Positions 1 to 15,400 of a stretch of DNA of 64,000 bases are shown here, one piece after another; within the stretch, counting starts at the first letter, position 1; each line of letters opens with the position of its first letter. Origin of the DNA: Tachypleus tridentatus (Eukaryota > Arthropoda > Merostomata > Xiphosura > Limulidae); assembly GCF_004210375.1 (NCBI RefSeq), contig NC_134834.1, positions 148,337,009 through 148,401,008 on the forward strand, written 5' to 3'. Made by a program: the position numbers and the translations under genes. The notes under the pieces are model-generated. The model saw only the letters and a list, made by a program, of their open reading frames with translations, ran no database searches and was not told the DNA's origin.

Positions 1-386
1 GGATTTTGTGCATGAGATAGAAAATATTGACTCTGTGAATTTACACACACATGCAATTTGAATATTTGCTACCTATGTTTTTTTGTATAATTAGAATATT
101 TTATGTGCTACTAGAGAGCCTATGCTTTCATTAACTGCCATGAGGTGTTTCCCTGTTTAAATTTTATTTTTCATTCAATTTATTTGTGGTACAGTCTTAA
201 TGAATTACAATGGGGCACTTGTTTTTTGGTGATATGTTGAAAGTATATTCCTTGTAGGTCATGACAGTAAAGTTATGTCAGCAGTAAAGTTGTTAAGCTA
301 AAGATATAGCAGTGATGTTACTCGGATTCCTGTTGTTTTCTCTCTTTATACAATGAACTTATCTTTGAATATATTTTATTTATTAG
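1..386. other. Partial FARSB intron, nothing recognised
   Basis: AT-rich sequence upstream of the first exon in the window. No repeat family or coding signal was recognised. The start-codon exon of FARSB must lie further upstream. Confidence 0.8.
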
Positions 387-442
387 CTGAAGATGAATTC
401 AACAGTTTGTGTTTTGAATTTGGCCTTGAACTTGATGAAGTG
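387..442 (+). CDS. FARSB: FARSB exon 1 in window (second coding exon of gene)
   Basis: Encodes [18 protein letters not shown] after two bases that complete a codon from the upstream exon. Acceptor is ttattag; donor is gtaagt at 443; exit phase 0. The initiator Met and the following residues are outside the window. Confidence 0.95.
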
Positions 443-3400
443 GTAAGTGGAACTCATCTTTTCTAAATGTGCTGTTGCTAGTACAGACTACACCTGAATA
501 CAAGTTGGTGAATTACAACATGATGTTACTCACAGTTTAGATATTCAGCTGCTATATAACCACTGCAAGGTCTTTAAGAACATAAAACAAGGTAACAGAA
601 TATTATTTAGCCCATCAAGGTCACCCTCTGTCAACCAAATCGTCAAAACTGAGCCAGGTGTACTTTTACTCTTTACGCCCACATACCTACCAAAGGGAAG
701 TTTATATACGAGTTTAAACAAACAGCACCTTACATTGTTTGGTTTTAGAATCAAGAGGGAAATTGTTTTGCCAAATCATGCTTTTATTGGAGACACCAAA
801 AATGAAATTTAATAATTAATGTTAATATTAAAGTTGACATTTCCCATTAATTCTATTCCTGTACTCATTGTAAATTTTTCTAAACCTAACTAGTACGTTT
901 CTGAACAGCTCTTGATGTCAGATTCTGCACCTGTACGTCAAACCAAAGATGCTGAAACACACTACATCCTTTCTTGTTATTATAAGAATTATGAATAACA
1001 ACACTAGTGTTTCTTTGATACTACATTTCCAAACCATCCAGAGCATTTCAGAGGTCTTAGTTAAATATCTCCACCCTATGTTTATGTGTTACTTTGTTAA
1101 AAAGCTATAGTGCTGTGATTAATGTGTATTCTTAATCCATGAAATTGGTCATTTATTACAAACTTTAATGAGTCTCTTTATTCTGTTGATGAAAGACTAC
1201 TGAAAAACAGATGATTTCTAAAGAACAAGGGGAAGATAAATCTGAAGGAGCATCTGAAGATGTCATTTACCGGATTGAAATTCCAGCCAACAGGTAAAGG
1301 TCCTTGTTTGTTCCCAAAAGCTTTTATTTCACACAAGTTCTGAGGAGGGCCTTCTCAAGGAATAATAAAACAATCGTTCATTGGGAAAATGTGACCACAT
1401 GAAAGCTTGTATTTAAAAAAAAAAAAAATGTCAGTTTGATTGTGTCATACATATTTGTGTTTGGCCCTTGTGCTTCAACTAAACTAGAATGAAATTGTAA
1501 AATGGTTTCAAAGTAAACGTGTTCTGTTGTCTGCTGTTGAATTTGGCAGGTCATTGGGATAATCGACTCGCAATCTGCAGGTCTTGGATTTGAATTTCCA
1601 TCCCACCATGCATGCTTGCCATTTCAGCTGTGGGGACATTATAATGTAATGATTGGTTCCACTATTCGTTGATGAAAAAATAACCCAACAGTTGACAGTG
1701 GGTGATGATGATGAATTACCTTCCTCTGGCCTTACACTGCTAAATTAGGGATGGCTCGTGCAGACACCCCTTGTGTAGCTTTTCTCAAAATGTAAAACAC
1801 ATCAAACTATAGTTTACCATATTTTATTTAGTTCATATTGAACAGTTGCTTAATTTCTATCATGTGTTCAAGTCTGTGGGATCTTTTTAACCTTAAGTTT
1901 GGGAACCTAAGTGCACATTATTAACACTTTCACCACTCATTGCAGTTGAAACATAGAGTATCAACGTTTTCACAGATATGTTTTCAATTACACATCTCAT
2001 CCACAACTATTTTTAGTCTAACTTTCTGAAAGTCAATGCAGTTAATTTGTTGTATATCACAAAATGAATTATTTATAACAGTTGTGGACAGAAAATAATT
2101 TCATGAAATGCTAGCACTTGGTACTGTATTTCACCATTTAAATTACTTATGCATTCTGCAAAAAAAGAACATTTTGGTATCTCAAATGCTAGTTTTATTA
2201 TTAATAAGTCATACTGATATAGCATGCTTAAGCACATAGTGCTAATGCAAGACATGCATACAGATATAAACATATGTATATATAAAGAAATTTCAAGTTG
2301 AATTAAATGTGTCAATAATACATGTGCCTAATGTGAATTATTAATAATTTTAATCTCCTGAAATTATATAAATAAGTGAAGATTTACAATTGCCTAGAAA
2401 AAGTGACAAAAATGGAGGTGTCTGTGTCAATTTGAAACTAGTAAAATATTAAAAAACTGGAAAGTTCTAAAAGAATATTGTGAGTTAAAAAAATGTTATA
2501 TAGTTTTTGAGAACATTTTTTCACTTTGAAATGTCTGCTGACAGTACAGCAGTAAGCTTTCGGATGTATAATGCTAAAATCAGGGGTTTGATTTCCCTCG
2601 GTGGACTCAGCATATAGCCTGGTGTGGCTTTGCTATAAGAAAACACACACACTTAGAAATGCTGTGAAACATATTTGGCATTATATTATTATTCATTTCT
2701 ATTTTTGAGTGAAAAAAATCACATATCACTCAAAAAAAGTAATAGAGAAATCCCTGAATTATAACACAAGTCATGCACGAGTTTTCTGGATAAAATGGTT
2801 GTTTCCATAAGAGTTTTATTTCTTTGAATTGTATCAAAGGAACAACGGTGCATTTTGTGAAAATATTCTGTTAGTTTTTATTGTTTCCATCAGGTACGAT
2901 CTCTTGTGTTTGGAAGGACTGGCAAGAGCTCTTCTGATTTTTCAGGGCAAGTAAGTTTTAAATAGAAGTGAAAGAACTGATAATGTCTCTAAAATATTTT
3001 ATTATTCTAATAATGCACTAGATTATTTGTTGTTTATTTTACTGGATATATTTTATTTATTATTTAGTTTAGTATTACAAATAGTTGATAAGATCCTGTT
3101 TGTTGAACATTTTCTTACATAAACTCTTTATAAATTAAGTTACTTGTGGATACACGACTTTGTTGGTTGAAGTGTCCCTAATTACATACGAAACTTACAA
3201 AATAATTATAAACAAAACATTAATTTTTGCAACTACTTCCTTTAATAACTACTGGGGTACAGAACAAGTACTATAACAGACAAAAACATAGCTGTCACTA
3301 AGTAAGATGCAGTATGTAGACCCTGGTGTTACATAGGTGTAAACAAGTCACCAGCTTGAGAGTTACCTGCAATATAAAAATGTGAATGGACTCTTTGTTG

Positions 3401-6400
3401 TTGTTTAAATCTAATGGTACTTGTAATTGAAATAAAGTCATTAAAAGATACATTTAACAGGTCTTGACTCCAGCTTTTGAAGGCCCAGCACATGGCTGCT
3501 AGTTTTTTTTTTTTTACTAGCAAATTTAGTTCTGTTACTAGCAACAACTTTCTTCTCTAATGTTGATTATAACTGTTTCATGATTAATCATGTCATGTAT
3601 TAAGAATGATAAATATATATAAATAAATGAATCTTGTGTATCGTGTTTTCAGATATTTTTGAGCATCAAAAATTATTTTCATTATGTGTAACACTTTTTA
3701 ACTATTTCACAAAAGTTAAAATATACTCTATTTTGGTGAAAGTTTTTTTATCTAGGCCATAAGCACAGTAGCACACTGCTAATGGGTAACATATACTGAA
3801 AAAAATTATTGTATTATTAGAAGGTGTAGTTTTAAACACTGAAAGCTGGCATAATGCCAGAACCCATAGGCCTAACATTTGTTTCAGTCATTGACAAATT
3901 AAGAGCAATGCAATAACAAATATTAAGAGTATAGCCAGTCATTGTGGGTGCTAATTACCTCAGCAACTAATCAGAAAAGATGAAACTGCATTCTTACTTG
4001 ATCTATTTTCTGATACCTAGCCTGGGTATGCCTTGCAGCTTAAATATCCACAAAACATGGGTCTAATTAGTCCGAGTGATGGTAGCCAGAATCTACAATT
4101 CTCAACTATCAGACTTTCTTAAATTGGGCTTGAAATTAATGGCAGTAAATTAAGAGATTGTTGGTTAGAGTTGAAGTTTCCTAGTAATATGTAGAAGGTA
4201 CTAAAAGAAAAATTGCAGAAAGAAGATTCCCAGATTCTTACAACTGAGACTGCCCATGATATATGCACTTCAATCATTTATATTACGAGATTTTGGCTAC
4301 CTTTTACATATTACGAGGAAACTTCAACTCTAACCAACAATCTCTTAACTTACTGCCATTAATTTTGAGCCCAATTCAAGAAAGTCTGATAATTGAGAAT
4401 TCACATGTGTTAGAGGTGTATATATTACTTGTCATGTGAACAGAATTTGGTATAAATTATAATGGAATTGGAAAGATAAAAAATGGAGTTACCTTTAAAT
4501 TTCATTGGCAAATTAAACTGTAATGTAAGCAATGGGAAAATGATTCTTCTATATATCTTGCTGCTTATGGAACATATTTTTTCTTTTAAATTATTATTCA
4601 TCTTAATAAGGCAATATAATAGTAATGTTTCTTGAAGAATTTTGTGGCATGTTGGCTAGAACTTTCTAACATACAGATTTTAGATGCTCGGACATTTTAC
4701 ATAAGAATTTCTACGTTGATTCGAATCTCCGACAAATGAATTGGTGGGAAGAGAAATTGAAAAGCTAGTTGTTGATTTGGCTCAAATAAAACATTGTTAT
4801 TTTGGATGTATTTTTCAACAAATGGATTATTAGGAGGGGAATTTGAATGTTAGTTGTTCAAATAATTTAAATAAAAATTGCATTTTTGAAGTGTTCTCTA
4901 TTCAAGACTTTGTGTGACTTCGATAACAAAAATGGAAAATAGAGGTAAAATCATCACACCATCAATAATTCTGCATTCTTAACTGACCACATAAATAGTA
5001 ATCCATACCAAAATGTGTAAAAACAAACTTTAAAAAAAATGAAATTAATTTACATATCTGTACCTTTAATATTCAAGAAACAAAAATTTGTTTAGAATAA
5101 ATTTACCATGAAAGTAAATAGCCACAGCTGTTTTTTCTTGCATATAGATATCTTCCCAAACTGGTTATGAGCCTTTTGTAAATTTTGTGTAATAGGAAAA
5201 TAGAACACATGCCTGCCTTCTTGCATAGGAAGTTAATGTAATAGTAATATTTAAGCTTTGTTTCATTGAAAAGTGGAAGAGATTTTATTTTAATTTTGTA
5301 AGGGTGGATGTTTTAATGAGTTGTGGCTGCATGATGCTTTAATCTCTTTTCTTACACTTTATTCAGTTCTGAAGAAATTTCATACTCAAGAAACAAGGCA
5401 GGATCTATCTGTTAGAAGTTATGCTTAGAGAGTTTTTCCTGGAATACTTATTAGCCATAGTATGGTGGCTTATAGCTCCATTATCTCTTGACTAGTTTGA
5501 GATCTAATAACAGTTTTGGACTCGGGAGATCAAACCATTTTGATTGATATATTTGACCACATCCAAGGTCTCATAGATTAATTTACTCTAATACTGTCTA
5601 AAATAATTTCAATTTGAGAATAAACTGGTTGTGATTCTGATGAGTAATCAGGTATTTGCATGCCCCACACTTGGTATTTCTGAAGCAAAAAGTATAGCTA
5701 ATAAAAACCAAAAATGGGCCTCACAGATTAATTTTTTCTAATTCTGCCTAAAAGAATTTCAAGTGCTGTAGCTACTGAAGAATTCCTCATGTTTTTATAC
5801 AGTTTGAATGTTTCCTTTATAACTGGGAAGTAGGTAGATTACATTTGTTTCCTGTATGTTGTCATACCTAGCTTGTGAATATTATGAAATTAGTAAGAAC
5901 CATGAAATATTTGGTGTAAATAATGATATTATCATTAGTAGTATTTTTTCCTAATGATATCGTTATTTGCACGATGCATTATTCACACCTTCCTTATTTG
6001 TGTGAGGTTTCTAAAAGTGATTACAGACAATTCTTGACGAAATAAGTCATGGTTTGAAAAGTTTACAAGAAGAAAAATTATAACTAGAGAATGTAATATA
6101 TTTCAGAGGATTATTTGGAACTTAGTACATGCATTAATTTTCACAATTTTATCTTCTCTTCAATTATTATGTTATGATGTAAAAAAAATGTCTAAAATGC
6201 AACTTCTCTCACTATCAAATTAGGATGAAGATCCCACATTATAAGGCTGTTCCTCCTGCATCAGGACAGATACAGAAAATATTAGTAAAACCTGCTGTAA
6301 GTAGAGAGCTGTATATGTGTTTTTAAATATTATTGTACAATGAATTATCCAATTAGATTTCTTTGTTTTGTTGTCATTGTAGATTGTTGGTATGTATCAG

Positions 6401-9400
6401 AAGAATATTATTTTTTGCATTTTCTGGTTTCATTCTTCCCTTTAACCCTTTGACAGTAGGCTCAGTATAATATACGTGTTAATGTATATATTTGCACATG
6501 TTAAGTATTTATAGTATAAATTTTGATGCAGTATGTGTATCTTTACAAACATTGGGAGACTTTTATTAGATATAACAAGTTTTTTGTACACAAAAATTCG
6601 AATTTTTACTAAAAATTTGTTTGGGAAAATATCTAATCTAGTCCTAATGTAAAGTAATTTCAAGTTAAGATTAAAAACTGTTATTCATCACAAAAATCTT
6701 GGATATTACTTGCATAATCTTTAAAACCTTCTAAATACATTTCAAACATTTGTTTTCATAAAAATTTATATTTTATCTGTTATTTTCCCTACTCTAACTA
6801 TATGGGATCTGCCAATGATTAACCTTGTAACCATCTTGAAATATTAGGAAAAAAGTATCAATTAATGATTTTTGTACTGGAATAACTACGTATTATAACA
6901 TGAAAATACAAATGTTTAGTCTAAGTAGCTCAAGTCTTATAATACTCTAAATATAATACTGACCTTTCAGTCATGTCTAACTTGCATTAACATGGTGCAC
7001 ATGCACTCATTATGTGTCCAGTAATATAAAATTAACATTTAGTCTCCTCTATCTTGGCTGTGTTTTAGTGGATTAGTATTTTGTAATATATAGTCACATT
7101 TCAGTTATTATATATATGTGTATAAATTATTTCTATTTGGAAATAAGTTATTAAACTTATTTCTCTTAAAACATAGGACAACAAATAAAGAACTAAAGTA
7201 AATAATTATCTCTTCTAGCTTTGAACTGCTGGACATAGGTTGCTAAGACTTATAATTTTGTACATGGAGGATTTGAAACAAAATATTTTTTTAGTTTATA
7301 TATATCAATACACAGTTGAATAACTAATAAATCATAAATTACTGTATCAATATCATAGAACTTCACTATAATTTATAAAGCTTAATAAGTAAATTGTATT
7401 TAGGTCTTAAAAATATATGGAATTTGTAGCAGACTAAAGATAAAATAAAACCCACCTCTCAAAAGTTTTGGTTCAAAAGAAAGTGGTAGTCTTTTACCTG
7501 ATTAAAATAGCTGAGAAAACCACTCTGAGGACATTATAAGCTGTTGATTGGTTACTCACGTGCCATACTTTGAGTAAATGTGTGTAGGGGACTGTTTCCA
7601 AAAATGGAAAGTGGGGAACAGAACTGCTGTGTGTTTGATTCAATACACAAGTCATATCTCAGGTAAATAAAAAGATATGATGTTTTTATTTTATATTTTA
7701 ACTTGTCGATATTTGTAATTTTAGTTGCTAATTCATACGAAAAGAAAGACTTAGTATTTTGACATCACAAACATCTTACTTTATTTTTTGTCCTAAATGG
7801 GTAGAAGAGAAAAAGGTGCAATGCTTAAAAACTGTTAATAACATCACCTGCTCAGAGGTTCTGAAATTACTGTCCCAACTCTGTCTCAGACACATGCTGC
7901 TGCAGTCCATTACCACAGCAGGCGTGCAGACAGATATTTTTGTGCCTCCAATAGTCATTTGCAAAATATCTTAAGAATCTTGTGCCCTCCATAATTAAAA
8001 AGTTGATACATCTGTGTCTACTTACATCTCTGTCTTTACCACTTCTTCCAGTGGCTGCACAGTTTCACTTCATTCAGGTTCAAATGTTTCTTCGGGTCCA
8101 TCCTCTTCTGCAGTCCTGAAAAGTAAATCGACCATTCATTCTTGGAATCTTTGTCCACAGTCAGAAACCTGCCTACATGACCCAGGGCATAATCCGTGGA
8201 GGTTGATAATCTTCATCCAATAAAAAATAAACGTTGTTGTGAACCAAAAATCTCCCTGCCACATTCTCCTCCACTTAAATAACAATGGCCACTCTGATCC
8301 AGTGGAACTGTCGAGGTTTTGATCAAATTTAGATGACATGAAGGATTTCATTGATTCTTACCATCCTGTGTGCCTCTCCTTACAGGAAACATTTCTGAAA
8401 TCTGCTGATACAGTTACCCTTTGGCAGTTCTATTTGTACAGAAACAAAAGGTCATGATGGATAAGTGCATGGTGGAGTGGCATTGCTGGTTGATCAGTGT
8501 GTGCCAACCTTATCCTTATCACTTGATACACCCTTGGAGGCTGTAGCCATCTGTGTTTCCTTGGGCTGTACCATCACTATTTGTTCTCTCTACCTGCCTC
8601 CTGAAGAGATCTATAATCAGTCAGACCTTGATACCCTCATTGAACAGTTACCATCCCCCATTTTGCTACTGGGGGATTTTAATGGACATAATCCCCTTTG
8701 GGATGGTGCTAGTATTGATGGGAGGGGTCGTGCTTTTAGAGCACATGCTCTTGGACTACAACCTGTCTCTCTTCAGTGCTGGTCCTTATACTTATTTTCA
8801 TGCACCTTGTCAGTCTTTTACTGCTATAGATCTTTCTATCTGCTCCTCTTCACTTTTCACTTACCTTTCTTGGAGAGTTGATGGTAATCCACAGGGCAGT
8901 AATCATTTTCCTATCATTTTGAGATAGAGTGGCTGTGGTCGATGTCATCCGACCCACATGCTTTGATGGAAGTTGGACCAGGCTAATTGGCCTTCTTTCA
9001 CCACTCTCTCAGAACTTGATCCTGCCATCGTGTGTAAGCCATCAATAGATGATTGTGTGGCAGCAGTAACTGACTGTTATACAGGGATCTGCTTAGTGTA
9101 TTCCTAAAACCTTGAAATGTTTCCCACAATATCCTAGTACTTGGTGGAATTCTGCCAGCAACATGAGAAGAAAAACTCAAAAACGGGTCTGGGATACTTT
9201 TCGAAGATATCCCACGCTTTTAAACCGCATTGCAATTCAGTAGGCCCATGCACGTGCCCAGCAGGTCAGATGTCAAAGCTAGAAGAAATCTTGGATTAAA
9301 TATACTTCTATCATTTCTTCTACCACCAGTTCCAAATTCATATGCAACAAAATTCAAAAGATTAGTGGCCAGTATCCTTCTAACTCCCTTTCAATCTTGT

Positions 9401-12400
9401 TCTCTTATGACTAGGAAGTTGTTGATACCCAGAGCATTGCCAGTACTCTGGACGAAAGCTTTTCTCATGCATCTAGCACTTCTGCTTCATCCTTCATCTT
9501 CTTAGCCATCAAAACATGGGCAGAATGGTCACTTCTTTCCTTTCAGGCTGATTGTCTCTGTGACTGTAATCACCTCCTTACACTGGTGGAACTTAAACTT
9601 GCTCTTCATCAGTCTGGCAGTACATCAGTCAAACCTGATGATATTAATTATAAGATGGTGAGCCATCTCTCTCCTACCTCTCTTACCATTCTCCTGATTG
9701 TATTTAACTGTATCTGGTAAGAGAAAGCATTTTCTAATGCTTGATGCCATGCTATTGTACTCTCTCTTCCTAAACCTGGGAAGGATCCCAAGATTCCTCT
9801 GAATTACCATCCAATTGCTTAGACAAGCTGTCTCTGTAAGATTTTAGAGAGTATGGTTAATGCTCATCTTGTTTTGTTCCTCAAATCAAACAACCTCCTC
9901 TCACCCACTCAATGTGGGTTCTGAAGACAGCACTCCACCATGGACCACCTGAAACATCAATCAGGGAAGCCTTTCTCAAGTCACAACATCTTGTTTCTGT
10001 ATTTTTTTTTACCTTGGGAAGGCTTATGATAGAATGTGTAGGTATGGTATCTGGCGAAACTTCCATTCGTACGGGTTGTGTGGCAATTTACCAATTTTTA
10101 TTAAACATTTTTTAATGAATTGGCAATTCCAGGTCAGTGTGGGTTTGACAGTTTTCCATAGGATCTTGGAGTCCTTCAGGGCTGTGTCTTGAGTATCATA
10201 CTTTACATTCTAAAGATTAATGGCATCAGTGGACAACTACTCCCTACAGTTGCAAATGGTATCTTTGTCAACGACTTCCACATCTCATGTCAGTTGTCAA
10301 ATATGAGGTATGTGTAATGAGTGGCAGCTACAGAGTGCCCTGAATCATTTACTGAGAAGGACCACATCAACCAGTTTCAGACTTCCTCTCTCCAAAACTG
10401 TTTGCATACACTTTTGCTGTCAATGGGGTATTTGCCCTGATCCTGAACTCTGTATTGGTGAAGCTGTGCTTTCTGTGGTCCCTGAGGCAAAGTTCTTAGG
10501 GCTTATATTTGACCGTAAGCTAATCTTTATTCCACATATCAGGCATCTAAGTGTCAAATGCAAAAGGGCACTGAACATCCTCCGTGTCCTCTTCCACCTC
10601 TTAGGGGCAGATTGATGTTCCATGATAAAACCTATCATGCCCTTATTTGATCAAAACTAGACTCTGGGTCTCTGGTCTACGGCTCTGCCAGGACTTCAGC
10701 CTTGAAAATATAGAACCCTGCTCACCATCAGGGGCGTTGGCTCTGCACAGGGGCCTTCTGCACTTCTCCAATCCACAGTTTGTATATAGAGTCCCATGAA
10801 CCCCTTTACACCTTCATAATTTGCAGCTATCTTTAATGTATGCTTAAAAAACTTTGGTCTTTACCACAGCATCCCAGATGGGGTTGTGTTTTCCTTCCTC
10901 AGTGACTTTCACATTTTCATAATAGTTGGTCTGCAACTATTCCTTTTAGCCTTCGTCTCCAGGTGCAGTTGGATGATTTGGTCTATCTTTGGATGACATA
11001 GCAGTATCCACAGCTCAACTCATCCCACCATGGCTAATTACTATCCCCAAATGTGACCTTTCTTTGAGTCATATGAAGAAGACAGATACTCCTGATTGGA
11101 ATATTGCTTTCTATTTGTTGAACATCTTTTGAACCATCCTTCCATTCCCATTTATACAGATGGTTCAAAATTAGATGACTCTGTGGGCTCTGCCATTGTT
11201 TGCTGTGATTTGTGTTGTCTGTGTGACACTCAGGTCACAATAAGCCATATTGTCTTTCCGTTGTTACGACTCTCAACAACGGCATCATTTTAGACATGTT
11301 TTGTCCCAAGGTTTACCCTTAACATTGGACAGTGTCATTGGTGACAGTGACACTGCCAACCTTACAAATGTTTTTAGTTTATAAAGGCCATTGACCTTTT
11401 TAATACTATTTAAATTTTTTATTCATAAATTAGACTTTTTTTATGATTCCTTTTTGAAGTACAGCTAGTTCAATATGAAATTAGAAAACAGTCATAATGT
11501 CACATAACTCCAAACCAGGGCTGGAAAGGCTAACTTCAGGTGACTCACGCTGGTGTTTATACTTACCTGTTAGTCATCTGGGCAAGTTATGACCATTCAA
11601 CTTATGCTTCAGAATGCCCATTAAAACAGTAATTTCTGTCTTACTGCTGTACACTAGATATAAAAATTTGATTTTCTGCTGTTTAAGTGTTACTTTAAAA
11701 ATTCAACTTTATATTGTTTTATCTTGATTCATTTTTATGAATTTTAATACTTTTTTTACTGGATGTTTGGTGCAGATAGCCTCATTGCTTTGTGCCATAA
11801 AATGCCAAACCCACCCCCCACTCACCCATTTTTTCATTTTGTCTCAATAAAAATGTCAAAATTGGGAAATGACTTTGGCAAAGCAGGAGGATGCATAAAA
11901 CTTAATACAGAATCCAGAGCTTTCAAGTCCCTAAAGTGAGCCCTAAACTTTGGGCATAAAAAGTGCACATTCCCTTGCTGCAAATGTTGTTTAATACAAT
12001 TTTTCACCTACTTTTAGTTAGTGTTCTTCAACTGTGATATTTCTGGCACTGTGCATGAAAACAAAACTGGTATTGTGTAATTATAGCTCAAGATGTACCT
12101 GAAAACTTGAAAAAACAGTTTTTGAAGAATGGCAAATATAGTTAATATTTTGGATAAATAATCATTGTAGGAGAGAAGAGGAGATTGTAGTTAATGGTTT
12201 GTTTATCAAACAGCCTGTTGTAGAATAGTGGTATGGTTAATGTTTTTATCTTTTCTTTGTTTTCTGTCCCTCACTTCTTTGAACAGGCAGAGTTAGATAT
12301 TGGGTATGGTTACAATACTCTGGTTTTAATCCATTAAATGTTAGTTGTATTGATTCACAAAAGAATACATTAATAACATGTCTGTAGTTGTTGATTAATT

Positions 12401-15400
12401 TGGTGGAAAATGAAGTATAGTATTTTATAGCAGAGCCATGGCAACAGTTGTAAACATCTTTATTGAATATTTCAGAATTACACATTTTATCTTCAGGAAA
12501 TTATGAAATTAATGAATTGAACAGACTTTAGTATAATTAATAATATAAAATTATGAGGGACAGAGTTGGGAAATTATAAAACATTAAACTAATAAAAAGG
12601 GGTGTTATAGATTTAATAGTCATGAACTGTTAATAAAAGAAAGTTTACATATTATAAATGAAAATCGAAGCATTAATGGAAATTGAAAGTCATTTCTTCC
12701 TTACTTTATTCAAGTATTTTTTAACTGAGTGTCTTATAATATCCCAACATTATTCATTGTATTCTTATATTAGTAACTATTGCTAAAGGTTGTTCATTTC
12801 ATTATATTTGTAGATTTACCAAATGTGGAGTATATGTAATTCAGAAACATTTATTAGAGGTGGTGCTTACAATTGTTGCCATGGCTTTACTATCAAATGA
12901 TAATTAGCTGTTTATATAGGTATTAAGAAGGTTTCTTTGTTTAAAATGGAGTTAAAGCAACAGTAAACTTGATATTTGTAAGCAAAGAAGTGTATGTTAT
13001 GAATTATTCACTGAATACATTTTTTGAAGAAACTATGTATTTACTTTTCATGTTTAGCAGGCTAGTTTTGGTTGATTTGAAAAAATATGAAATACATCAT
13101 TTAAAAATTGTATTTCTTTAATATTGGATTTAACTAAATTAATTTAAATGTTTAGTTATAAATTAAAGTGAATACAACAAATTATATGACAATTGAAGAT
13201 TTATGGACTGTGTCCATGTGGTGAGTAGCAGTGGACAATATTTCAGACACTGCCTGAAACCTCTCCAACAAAACCACAGTTCAGATTAATACATTTATCT
13301 TTAGGTTTTGTATTTGGTTCTCATTTAAGAAAAGTTAAGTGTTTGAAAACTTAAAACATTTGGAAATGAAAGACTCATTTTGTGATCTGTATGAGGTTGG
13401 AAATAGTTTCATACAGACAGCTTATGAGATTTGTTCGGGCTGATATGCTTTAAAGTTAAGTTCATCATTTCAATTTATTAAATTAATATCTGCCATATTT
13501 TCTGTTATTGTTAGATGCTCTTAAATCTGTTGTGTTTTAAATAGTTTTTATTGTTTGACAAATTTAAATTGCATTACTTAAAATTCAGTGAATATTTAAC
13601 TACTTTTCCTAAATAAAAGAACTTTTCTCTCAACATACACCTGACAGTGTACTTCTGATTTTCTTTAGACAGCAAAAGTAAGGCCTTACATTGTAGGTGC
13701 AATACTGCGGGACATAACATTCACTAAAGATAACTACAAAAGTTTTATTGATCTTCAAGACAAGCTGCATCAAAACTTGTGTCGGTAAGTGAAACTTTAT
13801 AAATTATACTAACCATTCATCTCCTTAATATTGATCTATTGGGTTGAGGAATAATTCATGAGCGTTTTTTCAAGTTAACAAAATATATTCATAAATGAAA
13901 CGCTTTCGCAAAATATTTCATGTCATTTGGTAGATAATGTTTTGCTCTAAGAGATGGTGTGTTTGATTTTCATATGTCTTTAATTTTTGCTTTCATTTTC
14001 AGCTCATTAAATGGAATGTCAAGTGGACAAAATCGAGCATTTTCGACACCATCTGTTTTCGCATTTAATTTCTTGCAATTTCGTTTAAAACAATGCATAC
14101 TATATACCTAGGTATTACATGAAATAAAGTATCATAATAAATGTTTTGGGTGTAATGTGTTCATGCATTGAAGTATTGTATAGTCTTGCATGTAATGCTT
14201 GAATGAAATTATTTAAAAACGCTCACGAATTATTCCTCAACCTAATACTTCAGCAAAGAAAGCAACTGATCAAAATATAGCTTTCCACATTTGTATATTT
14301 TTGTAACAAAGGTTCATGTGAAATTTTAAAGTAACAACTTAGGCAAACCATTCCACAATTTAAAACTTCAAGAGAAATTAGTCTGTAGCAAAAGTTATAT
14401 TGGAGCTTAAATATATTTCCCTATTTATTTGACTTTCCTTTACCAACCTGATCATTCTATCACTTAAGAAGATATCTTACAGATAGTTTTCCACAGTAAA
14501 TGTGAATGTCAAGTCATTCCTAGTTTTGCACTGAGTCTTTAAGCCTTTCTTTGTAGTTCAACTCTTTGAAACCAGATGCCTTCCAGTAACCCATCTCTGC
14601 ACTCTTAACATGTAGTATATGGTGATCAAAACTGAATACACTACTCAAGGAGAATTATTACTAAAAGCTAATACATAGGTATATTGCACTTTTAAGTTCA
14701 AATTTGCTCAAAATGAATCCTGTTGCGGTGTTAAATCTTATTAGTCAAAGGATTCATGCAGTCAATAACTATTAACATAGCACACATACTGTCACAACAT
14801 TTGGTGGACTTTCAGTAAACTGCAGTTCTTTTACACAAAAAAATCAAATTTTTTATTTAGTGAAGTACTCTAATAAAGACTCATCTGTGAATATTGCTTT
14901 TTGTTTATTTTGACTAGGCTGTGTTCAAAGTGATTTTCATGTTAAGATTAAAGTAAGTTTCTTCATCTAAAACATCTCAAATTTGATTTTAGTAATCTCT
15001 AAGATCTAAACACATTTCAAACATGTTTTTAAAATTAAAACTTCTTATTTTATCTGTTAAATTTCTGTGTTCTGACTCTCTACGATGTTTATTAATTTAA
15101 CTAATCTTTAAGCACAAAAAATACAAAACACACAAAATAAATACATTTTCTTCTGTCCAGAATGACCTTAAATTGTGACCTGAAACTGTATTTGTTTATC
15201 CTTAAATTTTATTGCACTTTGAACTTTGACTAACTACTATTCCTGCTATTATAAACACATGGTGAACATATTGTTCACATTATGACATTGAATTACATTA
15301 CCATGAGCTACTCCAATCTGCTTGTATACTTACCTTGTTAAAATGTTTTATAATATTATTTATTTTACTCAATTTACCCTTAAAAGGCCCAGCATGGCCA

